This document shows positions 1 to 9,638 of a DNA stretch of 64,000 nucleotides, in pieces. Under the pieces are notes generated by a model. That model saw only the letters and a list, made by a program, of their open reading frames with translations. It searched no databases and had not been told where the DNA came from. The DNA lies in assembly GCF_000820225.1 (NCBI RefSeq), contig NZ_CDDK01000028.1, positions 1 to 64,000 of the forward strand, written 5' to 3'. The DNA comes from Aeromonas veronii bv. veronii (GTDB lineage Bacteria; Pseudomonadota; Gammaproteobacteria; Enterobacterales; Aeromonadaceae). The translations under genes and the position numbers were made by a program. Numbering within the stretch: position 1 is the stretch's first letter; every line of letters begins with the position of its first letter.

Positions 1-29
1 ACGCAACAGTGTGTTGCTGCGGGAGTGGA

Positions 30-57
30 ATTCTACTCAACCGCCTTCTCGAGTCAA
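30..57 (-). promoter_or_regulatory. rRNA operon P2-type promoter
   Basis: On the minus strand a TTGACT box (52-57) and a TAGAAT box (30-35) are separated by 16 bases. It lies about 100 bp downstream of the stronger promoter at 133-160, the same tandem P1/P2 arrangement seen ahead of enterobacterial rRNA operons. The rRNA genes themselves would lie beyond the left edge, so this is inference from the promoter pair. Confidence 0.6.
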
Positions 58-132
58 GCCTTATTTTCAAAGGCTTTTCGAGGTTACCGACTTGGCTTTC
101 TGCGTTGCCGCTTGCCCTGTCGATGGAGGCGC

Positions 133-160
133 ATTATAGGGAACAGATTCTTTCTGGCAA
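133..160 (-). promoter_or_regulatory. rRNA operon P1-type promoter with UP-like element
   Basis: Minus-strand -35 TTGCCA (155-160), 16-bp spacer and a perfect -10 TATAAT (133-138), followed by a GC-rich discriminator GCGCC, exactly the layout of E. coli rrn P1 promoters. A/T-rich sequence just upstream (about 170-200) could act as an UP element. Transcription points left, out of the window. Confidence 0.7.
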
Positions 161-291
161 CCCCTCTCCTGCAATAAAATTGCAAAAAGGGCACTTTTTT
201 AGTTATTCATATCCAACCACAGCTTTTATACAAACTTATCCACAGAAACCGGTTCCAGATTGCTAGAATGGCCGAAAACAAGGAGGCCAAG

Positions 292-397
292 ATGGACTTG
301 CGACTGAGATCCTATAAGGGAACACGCCCGCAACTGGGCAAACGGGTGTATGTAGGGCGATATCAAGCTGGCTGACGATGCTCACGCCAAGTGAGCC
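292..397 (+). pseudogene. yrdA: Remnant of yrdA, gamma-carbonic anhydrase family
   Basis: A strong Shine-Dalgarno (AAGGAGG, 5 bases before ATG 292) opens a reading frame whose first 19 residues (LRSYKGTRPQLGKRV) match the N-terminus of YrdA-type left-handed beta-helix proteins. The frame stops at 373-375. Just after codon 20 a different frame reads GDIKLADDA, the next conserved YrdA segment, so about 20 bases plus the frame have been lost there; the rest of the gene (about 150 codons) is absent. In E. coli yrdA is divergent from the rrnD operon, the same position relative to the rRNA promoters here. The family call rests on remembered YrdA sequence; the remnant makes no functional enzyme. Confidence 0.6.
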
Positions 398-505
398 AAC
401 TATTCACCGTTCAGCAGGGCTTGGGAACAGCGCTTACTTCTATAGAAGAATAAGAGGTGAATGATGAGTTGAGGCAGTTGAGGCAGTATCAGAATGGATT
501 AAAAG

Positions 506-530
506 AAAAGCCGGGACAAGCCCGGCTTTT
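506..530 (-). terminator. Terminator of the alpha operon
   Basis: Perfect 10-bp inverted repeat (506-515 and 521-530) with a 5-base loop, flanked by A and T tracts on both sides, starting just after the rplQ stop codon. It can work in both directions. Confidence 0.85.
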
Positions 531-536
531 TCTTTA

Positions 537-932
<396 letters not shown>

Positions 933-963
933 CTAACTAAATCTGTGAAACCCGTAATCTGGA

Positions 964-1953
964 TTACTCGTCAGCGATGCTGGCGGGCGGCCAGTTCTCA
1001 AGGCGCATGCCAAGAGACAGACCACGGGAGGCCAACACGTCCTTGATCTCAGTCAGGGACTTCTTACCGAGGTTAGGAGTCTTAAGCAACTCAACTTCGG
1101 TACGCTGTACCAGATCACCAATATAGTGGATAGCTTCTGCCTTCAGACAGTTCGCAGAACGAACTGTCAGCTCCAAATCATCGACAGGACGTAGCAGAAT
1201 CGGATCAAACTCGGGTTTCTCTTCTTTCTTCTCGGGCACGCTGACATCGCGCAGATCCACGAAGGCTTCCAGTTGCTCAGCCAGAATAGTGGCAGAACGA
1301 CGGATGGCTTCTTCAGGATCCAGGGTACCATTGGTCTCCATGTCGATGACCAGCTTGTCCAAGTCGGTACGCTGTTCCACACGTGCTGCCTCAACATTGT
1401 AGGCAATACGAACGATGGGGCTGAACGCAGAGTCCAGCAGCAGGCGACCAATCGGGCGCTCTTCGTCATCGTTGTGAACACGAGCAGAAGCAGGCACATA
1501 ACCACGACCGCGCTGAACTTTCAGGCGCATGCTGATTTCAGCATTGGCACCTGTCAGGTGGCAGATTACGTGCTCCGGGTTTACGATCTCGACTTCATCA
1601 CCGTAAGTGATATCACCAGCGGTAACGGGGCCTGTTCCAGACTTGGTCAGGGACAGAGTTACCTCGTCCTTGCCTTCCAGCTTCACAGCGATACCTTTCA
1701 GGTTGAGCAGGATTTCAAGAATGTCTTCCTGTACACCTTCTTTGCTGCTGTACTCATGCAGTACCCCGTCAATTTCGACTTCAGTAACTGCACAACCGGG
1801 CATAGATGACAGCAAAATACGACGCAGGGCGTTGCCCAGCGTGTGACCAAAGCCACGCTCGAGTGGCTCAAGAGTCACTTTCGCATGAGTCGGGCTAACT
1901 TGCTCGATGTCAACTAGCCGCGGTTTAAGAAAATCTGTTACAGAACCCAGCAT
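964..1953 (-). CDS. rpoA: DNA-directed RNA polymerase subunit alpha
   Basis: Alpha subunit of RNA polymerase, the scaffold for core assembly and the contact point for UP elements and activators. At 329 residues it equals the E. coli length. The N-terminal assembly domain covers about residues 1-235; an acidic linker (EKKEEKPEF) leads to the C-terminal domain, where the [19 protein letters not shown] segment includes the arginine that contacts UP-element DNA (R265 in E. coli). The gene lies between rpsD and rplQ in the alpha operon, so polymerase supply is tied to ribosomal protein supply. Confidence 0.98.
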
Positions 1954-1978
1954 TGTGTCCTCTCTTTAGAAGCTAGCT

Positions 1979-2599
1979 TTACTTGGAGTAAAGCTCGACG
2001 ATCAGCTGTTCGTTAATGTCGGCAGACAGGTCGGAACGCTCTGGCAGACGCTTGAAAGCACCTTCCATTTTAGCGGCGTCAACCTCTACCCAAGTCGGCT
2101 TCTCACGCTGACCAGCAACTTCCAGGGAAGCTTTGATACGCGCTTGCTTCTTAGCCTTCTCACGAACGCAGATCACGTCCTCAGGGGAAACCTGGAAAGA
2201 AGGAATGTTCACAACGCGACCGTTTACCATGATGGCCTTGTGGCTCACCAGCTGACGAGATTCAGCACGGGTAGCGCCGAAGCCCATACGGTAAACAACG
2301 TTGTCCAAACGACCTTCCAGCAGCTGCAACAGGTTTTCACCGGTGTTACCCTTTTGACGGGCAGCGTCGCGGTAGTAGTTGCGGAACTGTTTTTCCAATA
2401 CGCCGTAGATACGACGAACTTTTTGTTTCTCGCGCAGCTGAACACCGTAGTCGGACAGACGCGCTTTACGCGCACCGTGCTGACCAGGGGCGGTGTCAAT
2501 CTTGCACTTAGAATCAATCGCACGAACACCTGACTTCAGGAAGAGGTCGGTGCCCTCACGACGGCTAAGCTTAAGCTTAGGACCGATATATCTTGCCAT
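1979..2599 (-). CDS. rpsD: 30S ribosomal protein S4
   Basis: Primary 16S rRNA binder that starts 30S body assembly; in enterobacteria it also represses translation of its own (alpha) operon by binding a pseudoknot in the rpsM leader. The 206-residue product has the family length and start ([19 protein letters not shown]). An S4 RNA-binding domain occupies about residues 95-155 ([20 protein letters not shown]). It lies between rpsK and rpoA with short spacers. Confidence 0.97.
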   Translation of the reverse strand: MARYIGPKLKLSRREGTDLFLKSGVRAIDSKCKIDTAPGQHGARKARLSDYGVQLREKQKVRRIYGVLEKQFRNYYRDAARQKGNTGENLLQLLEGRLDNVVYRMGFGATRAESRQLVSHKAIMVNGRVVNIPSFQVSPEDVICVREKAKKQARIKASLEVAGQREKPTWVEVDAAKMEGAFKRLPERSDLSADINEQLIVELYSK

Positions 2600-2638
2600 C
2601 TTCTTTCTCCAACAATCCTAGACCAAGTAGCTACAGCG

Positions 2639-3028
2639 TTATACGCGGCGCTTCTTGGGAGGACGACAACCGTTGTGCGGGATCGGAGTCACATCAGTAA
2701 TGTTAGTGATGCGGAAACCAGCCGCGTTCAGGGCGCGGATGGAAGACTCACGACCGGGACCCGGACCTTTGACCATGACTTCCAGGTTCTTGACGCCATA
2801 TTCTTTGGCCATCTCACCAGCGCGCTCGGCAGCTACCTGAGCAGCGAACGGGGTGGACTTACGAGAACCACGGAAACCGGAACCACCAGAAGTAGCCCAA
2901 GACAGAGCATTGCCCTGACGGTCAGTAATGGTCACGATTGTGTTGTTGAAAGATGCATGAACGTGCGCAATACCGTCGCTCACTTGCTTTTTAACGCGCT
3001 TGCGAGCACGAGTCGGAGTTTTAGCCAT
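2639..3028 (-). CDS. rpsK: 30S ribosomal protein S11
   Basis: Component of the 30S platform near the mRNA exit channel. 129 residues, the usual length. The core motif [13 protein letters not shown] and the Gly/Arg-rich C-terminus ([15 protein letters not shown]) are conserved. Third gene of the alpha operon order rpsM-rpsK-rpsD-rpoA-rplQ, with only 14 bp after rpsM. Confidence 0.97.
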   Translation of the reverse strand: MAKTPTRARKRVKKQVSDGIAHVHASFNNTIVTITDRQGNALSWATSGGSGFRGSRKSTPFAAQVAAERAGEMAKEYGVKNLEVMVKGPGPGRESSIRALNAAGFRITNITDVTPIPHNGCRPPKKRRV

Positions 3029-3042
3029 TTTCTACCTTCCCG

Positions 3043-3399
3043 TTACTTCTTGATAGCCTTGCGCGGACCCTTACGGGTACGAGCGTTGGTCTTGGTACGT
3101 TGACCACGAACAGGCAGGCTACGACGGTGACGCAAACCACGGTAGCAACCCAGATCCATCAATCGCTTGATGTTCATGGAAATCTGACGACGCAGGTCAC
3201 CTTCAACGGTGAATTTACCTACTTGTTCACGCAGACTCTCGATCTGAGCTTCGTCCAGGTCTTTAATTTTCACATTCTCAGCGATACCGGCTGCGGCACA
3301 GATGGCCTTGGAGCGGGTACGACCGACGCCATAAATCGCAGTCAAAGCGATGACTGCATGCTTATGGTCAGGAATGTTAATGCCAGCGATACGGGCCAC
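3043..3399 (-). CDS. rpsM: 30S ribosomal protein S13
   Basis: Head protein of the small subunit that makes the intersubunit bridge to L5 and contacts P-site tRNA with its basic tail ([18 protein letters not shown]). 118 residues, as in E. coli, with the N-terminal [14 protein letters not shown]. First gene of the alpha operon. The 139-bp gap upstream holds the end of the spc operon and, by analogy with E. coli, the RNA leader through which S4 represses this gene. Confidence 0.97.
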   Translation of the reverse strand: MARIAGINIPDHKHAVIALTAIYGVGRTRSKAICAAAGIAENVKIKDLDEAQIESLREQVGKFTVEGDLRRQISMNIKRLMDLGCYRGLRHRRSLPVRGQRTKTNARTRKGPRKAIKK

Positions 3400-3480
3400 T
3401 ATTCACTCCTACATATAGTAGATTACGACCACCACAAAGCCCGTGAGCGGATACGTGGCGGTCAACCAATACACAACAAA
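3400..3480 (-). promoter_or_regulatory. Alpha operon leader, probable S4 control region
   Basis: Non-coding segment between the spc-operon hairpin and the rpsM start. In E. coli the corresponding leader folds into a pseudoknot bound by S4, which blocks rpsM translation. A TTGACC hexamer occurs on the minus strand near 3450 but no convincing -10 was found at the right spacing. Function is inferred from position only. Confidence 0.4.
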
Positions 3481-3510
3481 AGTTGGCTGGCTATATTAGC
3501 CAGCACAACT
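3481..3510 (-). terminator. Hairpin ending the spc operon, between rpmJ and rpsM
   Basis: Stem of 13 base pairs (8 bp at 3486-3493/3497-3504 extended by 5 bp at 3481-3485/3506-3510, one bulged base) with a 3-base loop. On the minus strand it is followed by TTTTGTTGTG, so it looks like an intrinsic terminator or attenuator at the spc-alpha boundary. Confidence 0.65.
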
Positions 3511-3538
3511 ATTTGTTGCAAGTACTAACCGTAAAAAA

Positions 3539-3652
3539 TTAGCCTTGGCGCTGTTTATGCTTTGGCTCGCTGCAAATCACACGCACCACACCGTGACGCT
3601 TGATGATTTTGCAGTTACGGCAGATTGCCTTAACGGAAGCACGAACTTTCAT
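3539..3652 (-). CDS. rpmJ: 50S ribosomal protein L36
   Basis: Smallest large-subunit protein, 37 residues (start [14 protein letters not shown]). It is the zinc-binding type: Cys11, Cys14, Cys27 and His32 form the C-x2-C-x12-C-x4-H pattern that zinc-free paralogues lack. Last gene of the spc operon directly after secY, as in E. coli. Many zinc-regulated genomes also carry a zinc-free L36 copy elsewhere; none is seen here. Confidence 0.95.
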   Translation of the reverse strand: MKVRASVKAICRNCKIIKRHGVVRVICSEPKHKQRQG

Positions 3653-3679
3653 TGCTTAACTCCGTAACTACGCCGACCT

Positions 3680-5008
3680 TTAGCGGCCGTAGCCCTTCAG
3701 GTTGGCCTTCCTCAGGACGTCGCCATATTGATGAGACATCATATGGGTTTGTACCTGAGCCATGAAGTCCATGATAACTACCACGATAATCAGCAGCGAA
3801 GTGCCACCGAAGTAGAACTGTACGTTCCAGGCAGTCATCAAGAACTGGGGTACCAGACAGATAAAGGTTATATAGAGCGCACCTGCCAATGTCAGGCGAG
3901 TCATAACCTTATCGATGTAACGTGCTGTCTGCTCGCCCGGGCGAATCCCCGGGATAAAGGCTCCACTCTTCTTCAGATTATCTGCTGTCTCGCGGGGGTT
4001 GAACACCAGCGCGGTATAGAAGAAGCAGAAGAAGATAATGGCTGCTGCATACAGCATCTCGTAAAGCGGTTGACCCGGCTGCAGGACCATAGAGACCTGT
4101 TGCAGGATATCAGCTACTTTACCCTCACCCTGACCAAACCAAGAGGTAATGGTCCCCGGGAAGAGGATGATACTGGATGCGAAAATCGCAGGAATCACAC
4201 CAGCCATATTCACTTTCAACGGCAGGTGTGTGCTTTGCGCGGCAAATACCTGGCGGCCTTGTTGACGCTTGGCATAGTTAACGACGATACGACGCTGACC
4301 ACGCTCCACGAACACCACAAAGTAAGTCACTGCGAAAACAATCAAGCCCAGCAACAACAACAGCAGGATGTGCAATTCCCCTTGACGTGCCTGTTCGGCC
4401 GTAGCGCCAATGGCATGCGGCAGACCAGCAACGATACCTGTGAAAATAATCAACGAGATACCATTACCAATCCCACGCTCGGTAATCTGTTCACCCAACC
4501 ACATCAAAAACATGGTACCGGTGACCAAACTCACAACCGCTGTGAAATAGAATCCTAGACCCGGATTAGTCACGAGTCCATGCATCATATTCGGCAGACC
4601 GGTTGCAATACCAATGGCCTGGAAAGTTCCCAAAACCAGCGTGCCCCAACGGGTATATTGGCTAATCTTGCGACGGCCGGATTCACCTTCTTTCTTGAGT
4701 TCAGCAAGAGCGGGGTGAACCACTGTCAGCAGCTGGATAATGATCGATGCCGAAATGTACGGCATGATCCCCAACGCAAGAATAGAAGCACGCGAGAGTG
4801 CACCACCACTGAACATGTTGAACATCTCAATGATGGTGCCCTTCTGTTGCTGGAACAACTCGGCCAGTACGGCGGCGTCAATACCAGGAATCGGCACATA
4901 AGAGCCTGCACGGAAAACGATAATCGCCCCGAGAACGAAGAGCAGACGGCTCTTCAGTTCACTCAGACCACCCTGTGCTTTAACATCCAATCCTGGTTTC
5001 TTAGCCAT
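3680..5008 (-). CDS. secY: Protein translocase subunit SecY
   Basis: Channel-forming subunit of the SecYEG translocon in the inner membrane. 442 residues, one fewer than E. coli SecY, with ten hydrophobic segments; the plug-region segment ([21 protein letters not shown]) follows the first one and the pore-lining TM7 segment and cytosolic loop ([14 protein letters not shown]) are recognisable. It lies between rplO and rpmJ in the spc operon, coupling translocon supply to ribosome supply. Confidence 0.97.
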   Translation of the reverse strand: MAKKPGLDVKAQGGLSELKSRLLFVLGAIIVFRAGSYVPIPGIDAAVLAELFQQQKGTIIEMFNMFSGGALSRASILALGIMPYISASIIIQLLTVVHPALAELKKEGESGRRKISQYTRWGTLVLGTFQAIGIATGLPNMMHGLVTNPGLGFYFTAVVSLVTGTMFLMWLGEQITERGIGNGISLIIFTGIVAGLPHAIGATAEQARQGELHILLLLLLGLIVFAVTYFVVFVERGQRRIVVNYAKRQQGRQVFAAQSTHLPLKVNMAGVIPAIFASSIILFPGTITSWFGQGEGKVADILQQVSMVLQPGQPLYEMLYAAAIIFFCFFYTALVFNPRETADNLKKSGAFIPGIRPGEQTARYIDKVMTRLTLAGALYITFICLVPQFLMTAWNVQFYFGGTSLLIIVVVIMDFMAQVQTHMMSHQYGDVLRKANLKGYGR

Positions 5009-5016
5009 TGTACTGA

Positions 5017-5454
5017 TTATTCCTCGATTTTACCGCCAGCGGCCTCGATGGCTGCGCGTGCACCTTTGGTGACGGACAGACCACGAACGGTCACAGCACG
5101 GTCAATGTTGCCTGACAGAACAACTTTAGCGAACACGATGTTCTTAGTAACAACACCGGCTTGCTTCAGAGTGCTCAGGTCGACCACATCACCTTCTACC
5201 AGGGCGATTTCGTTCAGACGCACTTCGGCAGAAACCAAAGATTTGCGAGAGAAGAAACCGAACTTCGGCAGACGGATTTTCAAAGGCATCTGGCCACCTT
5301 CGAAACCGTTGCGAACTTTGCCGCCACCGGAACGAGAGGTTTGGCCTTTAACACCACGACCACCAGTCTTGCCCAAGCCGGAGCCGATACCACGACCACG
5401 ACGTTGTTTTTCAGGCTTGGAACCAGCGGCCGGAGACAGAGTGTTCAGACGCAT
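5017..5454 (-). CDS. rplO: 50S ribosomal protein L15
   Basis: Late-assembly large-subunit protein. 145 residues with the conserved Gly/Arg/Lys-rich N-terminal extension ([17 protein letters not shown]) that threads into 23S rRNA, and the C-terminal globular part ending [12 protein letters not shown]-like ([12 protein letters not shown]). The start codon nearly touches the rpmD stop, and secY follows after 8 bp, so these are probably translationally coupled. Confidence 0.97.
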   Translation of the reverse strand: MRLNTLSPAAGSKPEKQRRGRGIGSGLGKTGGRGVKGQTSRSGGGKVRNGFEGGQMPLKIRLPKFGFFSRKSLVSAEVRLNEIALVEGDVVDLSTLKQAGVVTKNIVFAKVVLSGNIDRAVTVRGLSVTKGARAAIEAAGGKIEE

Positions 5455-5456
5455 GC

Positions 5457-5636
5457 TTAGCCCTCCACCTTAACCATGTAATAAACCTGGTTGATCATGC
5501 CGCGTACGCAAGGAGTATCTTCCAGCTCAACGGTGTGACCAATGCGACGCAGACCCAGACCACGCAGAGTCGCCTTGTGCTTTGGCAGACGGCCGATAGA
5601 GCTGCGAGTTTGAGTTACTTTTACAGTGTTAGCCAT
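5457..5636 (-). CDS. rpmD: 50S ribosomal protein L30
   Basis: 59-residue large-subunit protein L30, with start [16 protein letters not shown] and the conserved core [19 protein letters not shown]. The length matches E. coli. The gene fills the gap between rpsE and rplO; its stop codon lies 2 bases before the rplO ATG. Bacterial L30 is not universal but is standard in gammaproteobacteria. Confidence 0.96.
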   Translation of the reverse strand: MANTVKVTQTRSSIGRLPKHKATLRGLGLRRIGHTVELEDTPCVRGMINQVYYMVKVEG

Positions 5637-5642
5637 GTCGCA

Positions 5643-6143
5643 TTACCCCAGAATTTCTTCAACGCGCAGACCACGCTTGGCAGCGATCTGTTCCGGTGAT
5701 TGACCGTGAACCAGAGCGTCTACAGTAGCGCGAACAACGTTGATTGGGTTGGTGGAACCGTAGGTCTTGGCCAGCACGTTGTGGATACCGGCAACTTCCA
5801 GAACAGCACGCATAGCGCCGCCTGCAATGATACCAGTACCTTGGGAGGCCGGCTTCATGAACACGGTGGAGCCAGAGTGAACACCACGCACCGGGTGGTG
5901 CAGAGTGCCGTTGTTCAGCTCAACCTTGTTCAGGTTACGCTTAGCCTGTTCCATTGCTTTTTGAATAGCAGCCGGAACTTCACGGGCTTTACCGTAACCG
6001 TAACCTACACGGCCGTTACCATCACCCACCACGGTCAACGCGGTGAAGGACATGATACGACCACCTTTAACAGTTTTCGAAACACGGTTTACTGCAATGA
6101 GCTTTTCTTGCAGTTCGCCGGCTTGAGATTCGACTTTAGCCAT
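5643..6143 (-). CDS. rpsE: 30S ribosomal protein S5
   Basis: Small-subunit protein at the mRNA entry site, involved in decoding accuracy and helicase activity. 166 residues: N-terminal double-stranded-RNA-binding fold (about 10-75, [16 protein letters not shown]) and C-terminal S5 domain ([19 protein letters not shown]). The SVKGGR-type loop, where spectinomycin resistance changes occur in E. coli, reads [10 protein letters not shown], the wild-type form. Between rplR and rpmD in the spc operon. Confidence 0.97.
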   Translation of the reverse strand: MAKVESQAGELQEKLIAVNRVSKTVKGGRIMSFTALTVVGDGNGRVGYGYGKAREVPAAIQKAMEQAKRNLNKVELNNGTLHHPVRGVHSGSTVFMKPASQGTGIIAGGAMRAVLEVAGIHNVLAKTYGSTNPINVVRATVDALVHGQSPEQIAAKRGLRVEEILG

Positions 6144-6157
6144 CTTCGACTCCTAGC

Positions 6158-6511
6158 TTAGAACTGAAGACCAGCGTCACGTGCGGCAGCTGCCAGGGCA
6201 GCGATGCGACCGTGATACTTGAAACCGGAACGATCGAAAGATACGTTCTGAACGCCTTTGGCAATAGCACGCTCAGCGATAGCCTTACCTACAGCGGTAG
6301 CAGCATCTGCGTTACCGGTGTATTTCAGAGCTTCACTGATGGCTTTCTCTACTGTGGAAGCAGAGGCCAGAACTTCGGAACCGTTGGCTGCAATAACCTG
6401 CGCATAGATATGACGCGGGGTACGGTGAACAACCAGACGGGTAGCTCCCAGTTCCTGCATCTTTTTCCGAGCACGAGTAGCACGACGGAGACGAGCTGCT
6501 TTCTTGTCCAT
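6158..6511 (-). CDS. rplR: 50S ribosomal protein L18
   Basis: 5S rRNA-binding protein of the central protuberance. 117 residues, as in E. coli, with start [17 protein letters not shown] and the C-terminal core ([26 protein letters not shown] in part) intact. Ninth-to-last position in the spc operon, between rplF and rpsE, spacer 9-14 bp. No anomaly. Confidence 0.97.
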   Translation of the reverse strand: MDKKAARLRRATRARKKMQELGATRLVVHRTPRHIYAQVIAANGSEVLASASTVEKAISEALKYTGNADAATAVGKAIAERAIAKGVQNVSFDRSGFKYHGRIAALAAAARDAGLQF

Positions 6512-6520
6512 AGTGTTACC

Positions 6521-7054
6521 TTACTTCTTCTTAGCTTCTTTAGTACGCACTTGCTCGTTGGCATAGCGTACACCCTTGCCCTTGTAGGGCTCCGGAGCGC
6601 GGTAAGCACGGATATCGGCGGCGACTTGGCCAACCAGCTGCTTGTCGACGCCACGCAGAACGATTTCTGTAGCAGTCGGGCACTCAGCGGTCACACCAGC
6701 CGGCAGCGCATGCTCTACCGGGTGAGAGAAGCCCAGAGCCAGCGCAACAGCATTGCCCTTGATGGAGGCTTTATAACCTACACCAACCAGCTGCAGCTTG
6801 CGCTCGAAGCCTTGGGTAACACCGATTACCATGTTGTTGACCAATGCACGGGCAGTACCGGCCTGAGCGTCAGCACCAGCGATGCTGCCGCGCGGGGCGA
6901 ACTTCAGTACATTGTCTTCTTTGGTCACTTCTACACCGGCGTGAATAGAGCGAACCAGAGAACCTTTACCACCTTTGATGGTCAGTTCCTGGCCGTTCAG
7001 AGTCACCTCTACGCCAGCAGGAATAGTGACGGGTGCCTTAGCAACACGAGACAT
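6521..7054 (-). CDS. rplF: 50S ribosomal protein L6
   Basis: Large-subunit protein near the GTPase-associated centre and sarcin-ricin loop. 177 residues, equal to E. coli, with two tandem L6 folds (about 10-80 and 90-170). The C-terminal signature [14 protein letters not shown] is present. Lies between rpsH and rplR in the spc operon, preceded by a good AGGAGG-type ribosome binding site. Confidence 0.97.
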   Translation of the reverse strand: MSRVAKAPVTIPAGVEVTLNGQELTIKGGKGSLVRSIHAGVEVTKEDNVLKFAPRGSIAGADAQAGTARALVNNMVIGVTQGFERKLQLVGVGYKASIKGNAVALALGFSHPVEHALPAGVTAECPTATEIVLRGVDKQLVGQVAADIRAYRAPEPYKGKGVRYANEQVRTKEAKKK

Positions 7055-7067
7055 TTCCTACCTCCTA

Positions 7068-7460
7068 TTAAGCGACGTAGCAGATGATCTCACCGCCCAT
7101 GCTTGCTTTGCGAGCAGCACGGTCAGTCATCACACCTTTAGACGTGGACACGATAGCAACACCGAGACCGCCCATAACTTTCGGCAGATCAGTAGTGCGC
7201 TTGTAAATACGCAGGCCTGGACGGCTTACGCGTTGGATCAGTTCTACAACTGGCTTGCCCTGGAAATATTTCAGTTCAATTTCCAGTTCCGGCTTCACGT
7301 CACCAGCTACGGAGTAGCCAGCGATGTAACCTTCTTCTTTCAGCACTTTGGCGATAGCCACTTTCAGCTTGGAAGAAGGCATGGAAACCGCAACTTTGCT
7401 CGCCGCCTGACCGTTACGGATGCGGGTCAGCATATCCGCGATCGGATCTTGCATGCTCAT
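7068..7460 (-). CDS. rpsH: 30S ribosomal protein S8
   Basis: Primary 16S rRNA binder; in E. coli also the translational repressor of the spc operon, acting at the rplE start. 130 residues, same as E. coli, start [18 protein letters not shown] and C-terminal [20 protein letters not shown]. Sits between rpsN and rplF. The S8 target would be the rplX-rplE junction around 8338-8350; no structure was worked out for it. Confidence 0.97.
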   Translation of the reverse strand: MSMQDPIADMLTRIRNGQAASKVAVSMPSSKLKVAIAKVLKEEGYIAGYSVAGDVKPELEIELKYFQGKPVVELIQRVSRPGLRIYKRTTDLPKVMGGLGVAIVSTSKGVMTDRAARKASMGGEIICYVA

Positions 7461-7481
7461 AAGTCTAACTCCCGAGATTCG

Positions 7482-7787
7482 TTACCAAGAAGCCTTCTTC
7501 AGGCCCGGAATTTCGCCCTTCATGGCATGCTCACGCACCTTGATGCGAGACAGGCCAAACTTGCGCAGGAAACCGTGCGGACGACCAGTAATATTGCAAC
7601 GGTTACGCTGGCGGGACGGACTGGAATCACGGGGCAGCTGTTGCAGTTGCAGTACAGCATCCCAACGCGCTTCTTCAGAAGCGTTCATGTCAACGATGAT
7701 AGCTTTCAGCTCGGCACGCTTGGTCGCGTACTTGGCTACCAGCTTGGCACGCTTTGCTTCGCGCGCTTTCATGGATGTTTTAGCCAT
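7482..7787 (-). CDS. rpsN: 30S ribosomal protein S14
   Basis: Small-subunit head protein. The ATG at 7787 gives 101 residues starting [17 protein letters not shown], matching the E. coli length; a longer in-frame extension exists upstream but overlaps rplE and lacks any conserved sequence. This is the long, zinc-free form: the C-terminal part ([18 protein letters not shown]) has one Cys and no CxxC pair. Between rplE and rpsH. Confidence 0.96.
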   Translation of the reverse strand: MAKTSMKAREAKRAKLVAKYATKRAELKAIIVDMNASEEARWDAVLQLQQLPRDSSPSRQRNRCNITGRPHGFLRKFGLSRIKVREHAMKGEIPGLKKASW

Positions 7788-7797
7788 AACCCTAACC

Positions 7798-8337
7798 TTA
7801 CTTGCGGAATGGGAAGTTAAAGGCAGCCAGCAGAGCACGGCCTTCTTCATCGGTATTCGCGGAAGTGGTGATGGTGATATCCAGACCACGGACGCGATCG
7901 ACTTTGTCATAGTCGATTTCCGGGAAGATGATCTGCTCACGCACGCCCATGGAGTAGTTACCACGACCGTCGAACGCTTTAGCGTTCAGGCCACGGAAGT
8001 CACGGATACGCGGTACGGAGATGCAGATCAGCCGTTCCAGGAACTCCCACATACGCTCGCCACGCAGGGTTACTTTACAACCTATCGGGTAGCCTTCACG
8101 AATCTTGAAGCCCGCAACAGATTTGCGAGCTTTGGTGATCAGCGGCTTCTGACCGGAAATGGCAGCCATATCGGCAGCAGCATTTTCCAGCAATTTCTTG
8201 TCAGAGATCGCTTCACCAACACCCATGTTCAGGGTGATTTTCTCGATCCGAGGGACTTGCATGATAGTCTTGTAACCGAACTGCTTGGACAGTTCATTTA
8301 CTACATCGGATTTGTAGTAATCATGCAGTTTCGCCAT
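7798..8337 (-). CDS. rplE: 50S ribosomal protein L5
   Basis: 5S rRNA-binding protein of the central protuberance that contacts S13 and P-site tRNA. 179 residues, as in E. coli, with start [16 protein letters not shown] and the C-terminal [13 protein letters not shown]. In E. coli translation of this cistron is the main target of S8 repression of the spc operon. Spacer to rplX is 13 bp. Confidence 0.97.
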
Positions 8338-8350
8338 CGTTAAACTCCAA

Positions 8351-8668
8351 TTACTTCACAAGTTCGCCGGTGGATTTGAAGAAACGGACTTTTTTGCCGT
8401 CTTCAATCCGGAAACCAACGCGGTCAGCTTTGCCAGTGGCAGAGTTGAACAGCGCTACGTTTGATACATCGATGGGGGCTTCTTTGGTGACGATACCGCC
8501 AGCCTGACCCAGTGCGGGTACCGGCTTCTGGTGTTTCTTCACCTGGTTGATGCCTTCCACGATTACCTTACCTTTTGCAATCAGGACTTGAGTGACTTTG
8601 CCACGCTTGCCCTTGTCTTTGCCGGTAAGAACAATCACTTCGTCTTCGCGACGGATTTTAGCTGCCAT
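8351..8668 (-). CDS. rplX: 50S ribosomal protein L24
   Basis: Assembly initiator of the large subunit, with a KOW motif near the N-terminus ([19 protein letters not shown], about residues 9-27). 105 residues, one more than E. coli. Second gene of the spc operon, 11 bp after rplN. No anomaly. Confidence 0.97.
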
Positions 8669-8679
8669 CGTTCGACTCC

Positions 8680-9048
8680 TTACAGTACTTCGGGTGCCAG
8701 GGACACAATCTTCATGAACTTCTCATTACGCAGTTCACGGGTCACCGGGCCAAAAATACGAGTACCGATTGGCTGTTGGTTGTTGTTAAGCAACACAGCC
8801 GCATTGTTGTCGAAACGGATGACAGAGCCGTCCGGACGACGAACGCCTTTACGGGTGCGTACGACCACCGCGTTATACACATCACCTTTCTTCACTTTAC
8901 CGCGAGGAATGGCTTCCTTGATGGAAACCTTGATGATGTCGCCGATGCCGGCGTAACGGCGGTGCGAGCCACCCAGAACCTTAATACACATTACACTGCG
9001 AGCGCCGGAGTTGTCGGCAACACCCAGCATACTTTGCATCTGGATCAT
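8680..9048 (-). CDS. rplN: 50S ribosomal protein L14
   Basis: Large-subunit protein at the intersubunit face. 122 residues with start [19 protein letters not shown] and the conserved [14 protein letters not shown]. First gene of the spc operon: a 147-bp gap separates it from rpsQ and contains a hairpin terminator followed by an extended -10 promoter, the same boundary as between S10 and spc operons in E. coli. Confidence 0.97.
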
Positions 9049-9113
9049 CTTAGTGCTCCGCTTTGTTTACTTCTTATCCCTAATGGGATCTGGCTGCCTT
9101 CAAAAGGCGCGAA

Positions 9114-9122
9114 ACTATAACA
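9114..9122 (-). promoter_or_regulatory. spc operon promoter (extended -10)
   Basis: Minus strand TGTTATAGT: a TATAGT -10 (9114-9119) preceded by TGn, typical of an extended -10 promoter; the -35 region is poor. It lies between the terminator at 9157-9175 and rplN, about 65 bases before the rplN ATG. Confidence 0.6.
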
Positions 9123-9156
9123 CAGGATTTTCAGAAAAGGTAGCCTAAAAAACAAA

Positions 9157-9175
9157 CGGCCCCTGAAAGGGGCCG
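9157..9175 (-). terminator. Terminator of the S10 operon
   Basis: Perfect 8-bp GC-rich stem (9157-9164/9168-9175) with a GAA/TTC triloop, followed on the minus strand by GTTTGTTTTTT. Located 20 bp after rpsQ, it ends the S10 operon or attenuates read-through into spc. Confidence 0.85.
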
Positions 9176-9195
9176 CTTGGACTACAAAGTACCGA

Positions 9196-9444
9196 TTAGG
9201 CCTTTTCTACAACGGCAACCAGGGTCCAGGACTTGGTCTTGGACAGCGGGCGGCATTCGCGGATTTCCACGAGGTCGCCAGCTTTGCACTCGTTGTTTTC
9301 GTCATGTACGTGCAGCTTGGTAGTGCGCTTGATGATCTTACCGTAGATCGGGTGCTTTACCTTGCGCTCGATAGCAACAGTGATGGACTTGTCCATCTTG
9401 TCGCTGATTACACGACCTTGCAGAGTACGGATCTTGTCAGTCAT
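9196..9444 (-). CDS. rpsQ: 30S ribosomal protein S17
   Basis: Primary 16S rRNA binder with an OB fold. 82 residues (E. coli 84). Start [20 protein letters not shown]; the [10 protein letters not shown]-like segment ([18 protein letters not shown]) and [11 protein letters not shown] are intact. Last gene of the S10 operon; its start overlaps the rpmC stop by one base, implying coupled translation. Confidence 0.97.
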   Translation of the reverse strand: MTDKIRTLQGRVISDKMDKSITVAIERKVKHPIYGKIIKRTTKLHVHDENNECKAGDLVEIRECRPLSKTKSWTLVAVVEKA

Positions 9445-9638
9445 TACGCACCTGCCTTCTCAGTCAGTACAGTCTTGATACGTGCGACGTCACGACGCAC
9501 TTGTTTCAGAGTGTGAGTCTGAGCCAGCTGGCCGGTGGACGCTTGCATGCGCATGTTGAATTGCTCACGCAGCAGGCCCAGCAGCTCCTGGTTCAGTTCT
9601 TCGACGCTCTTTTGACGCAGATCTTGGGCTTTCATCAC
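9444..9638 (-). CDS. rpmC: 50S ribosomal protein L29
   Basis: Small two-helix protein at the exit tunnel, part of the docking site for SRP and trigger factor together with L23. 64 residues (E. coli 63) with the conserved [20 protein letters not shown]. Starts inside the rplP stop region (4-base overlap) and ends overlapping the rpsQ start. Confidence 0.97.
   Translation of the reverse strand: MMKAQDLRQKSVEELNQELLGLLREQFNMRMQASTGQLAQTHTLKQVRRDVARIKTVLTEKAGA

Noticed and set aside
236-244. Perfect DnaA box TTATCCACA
   Set aside because: A single 9-mer of this kind is expected about once per such window by chance; no cluster of boxes or A/T-rich unwinding region, so not an origin.
9-266. 85-codon open frame at the left edge
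   Set aside because: Covers the rRNA promoter region on the other strand; no ribosome site and low-quality composition.
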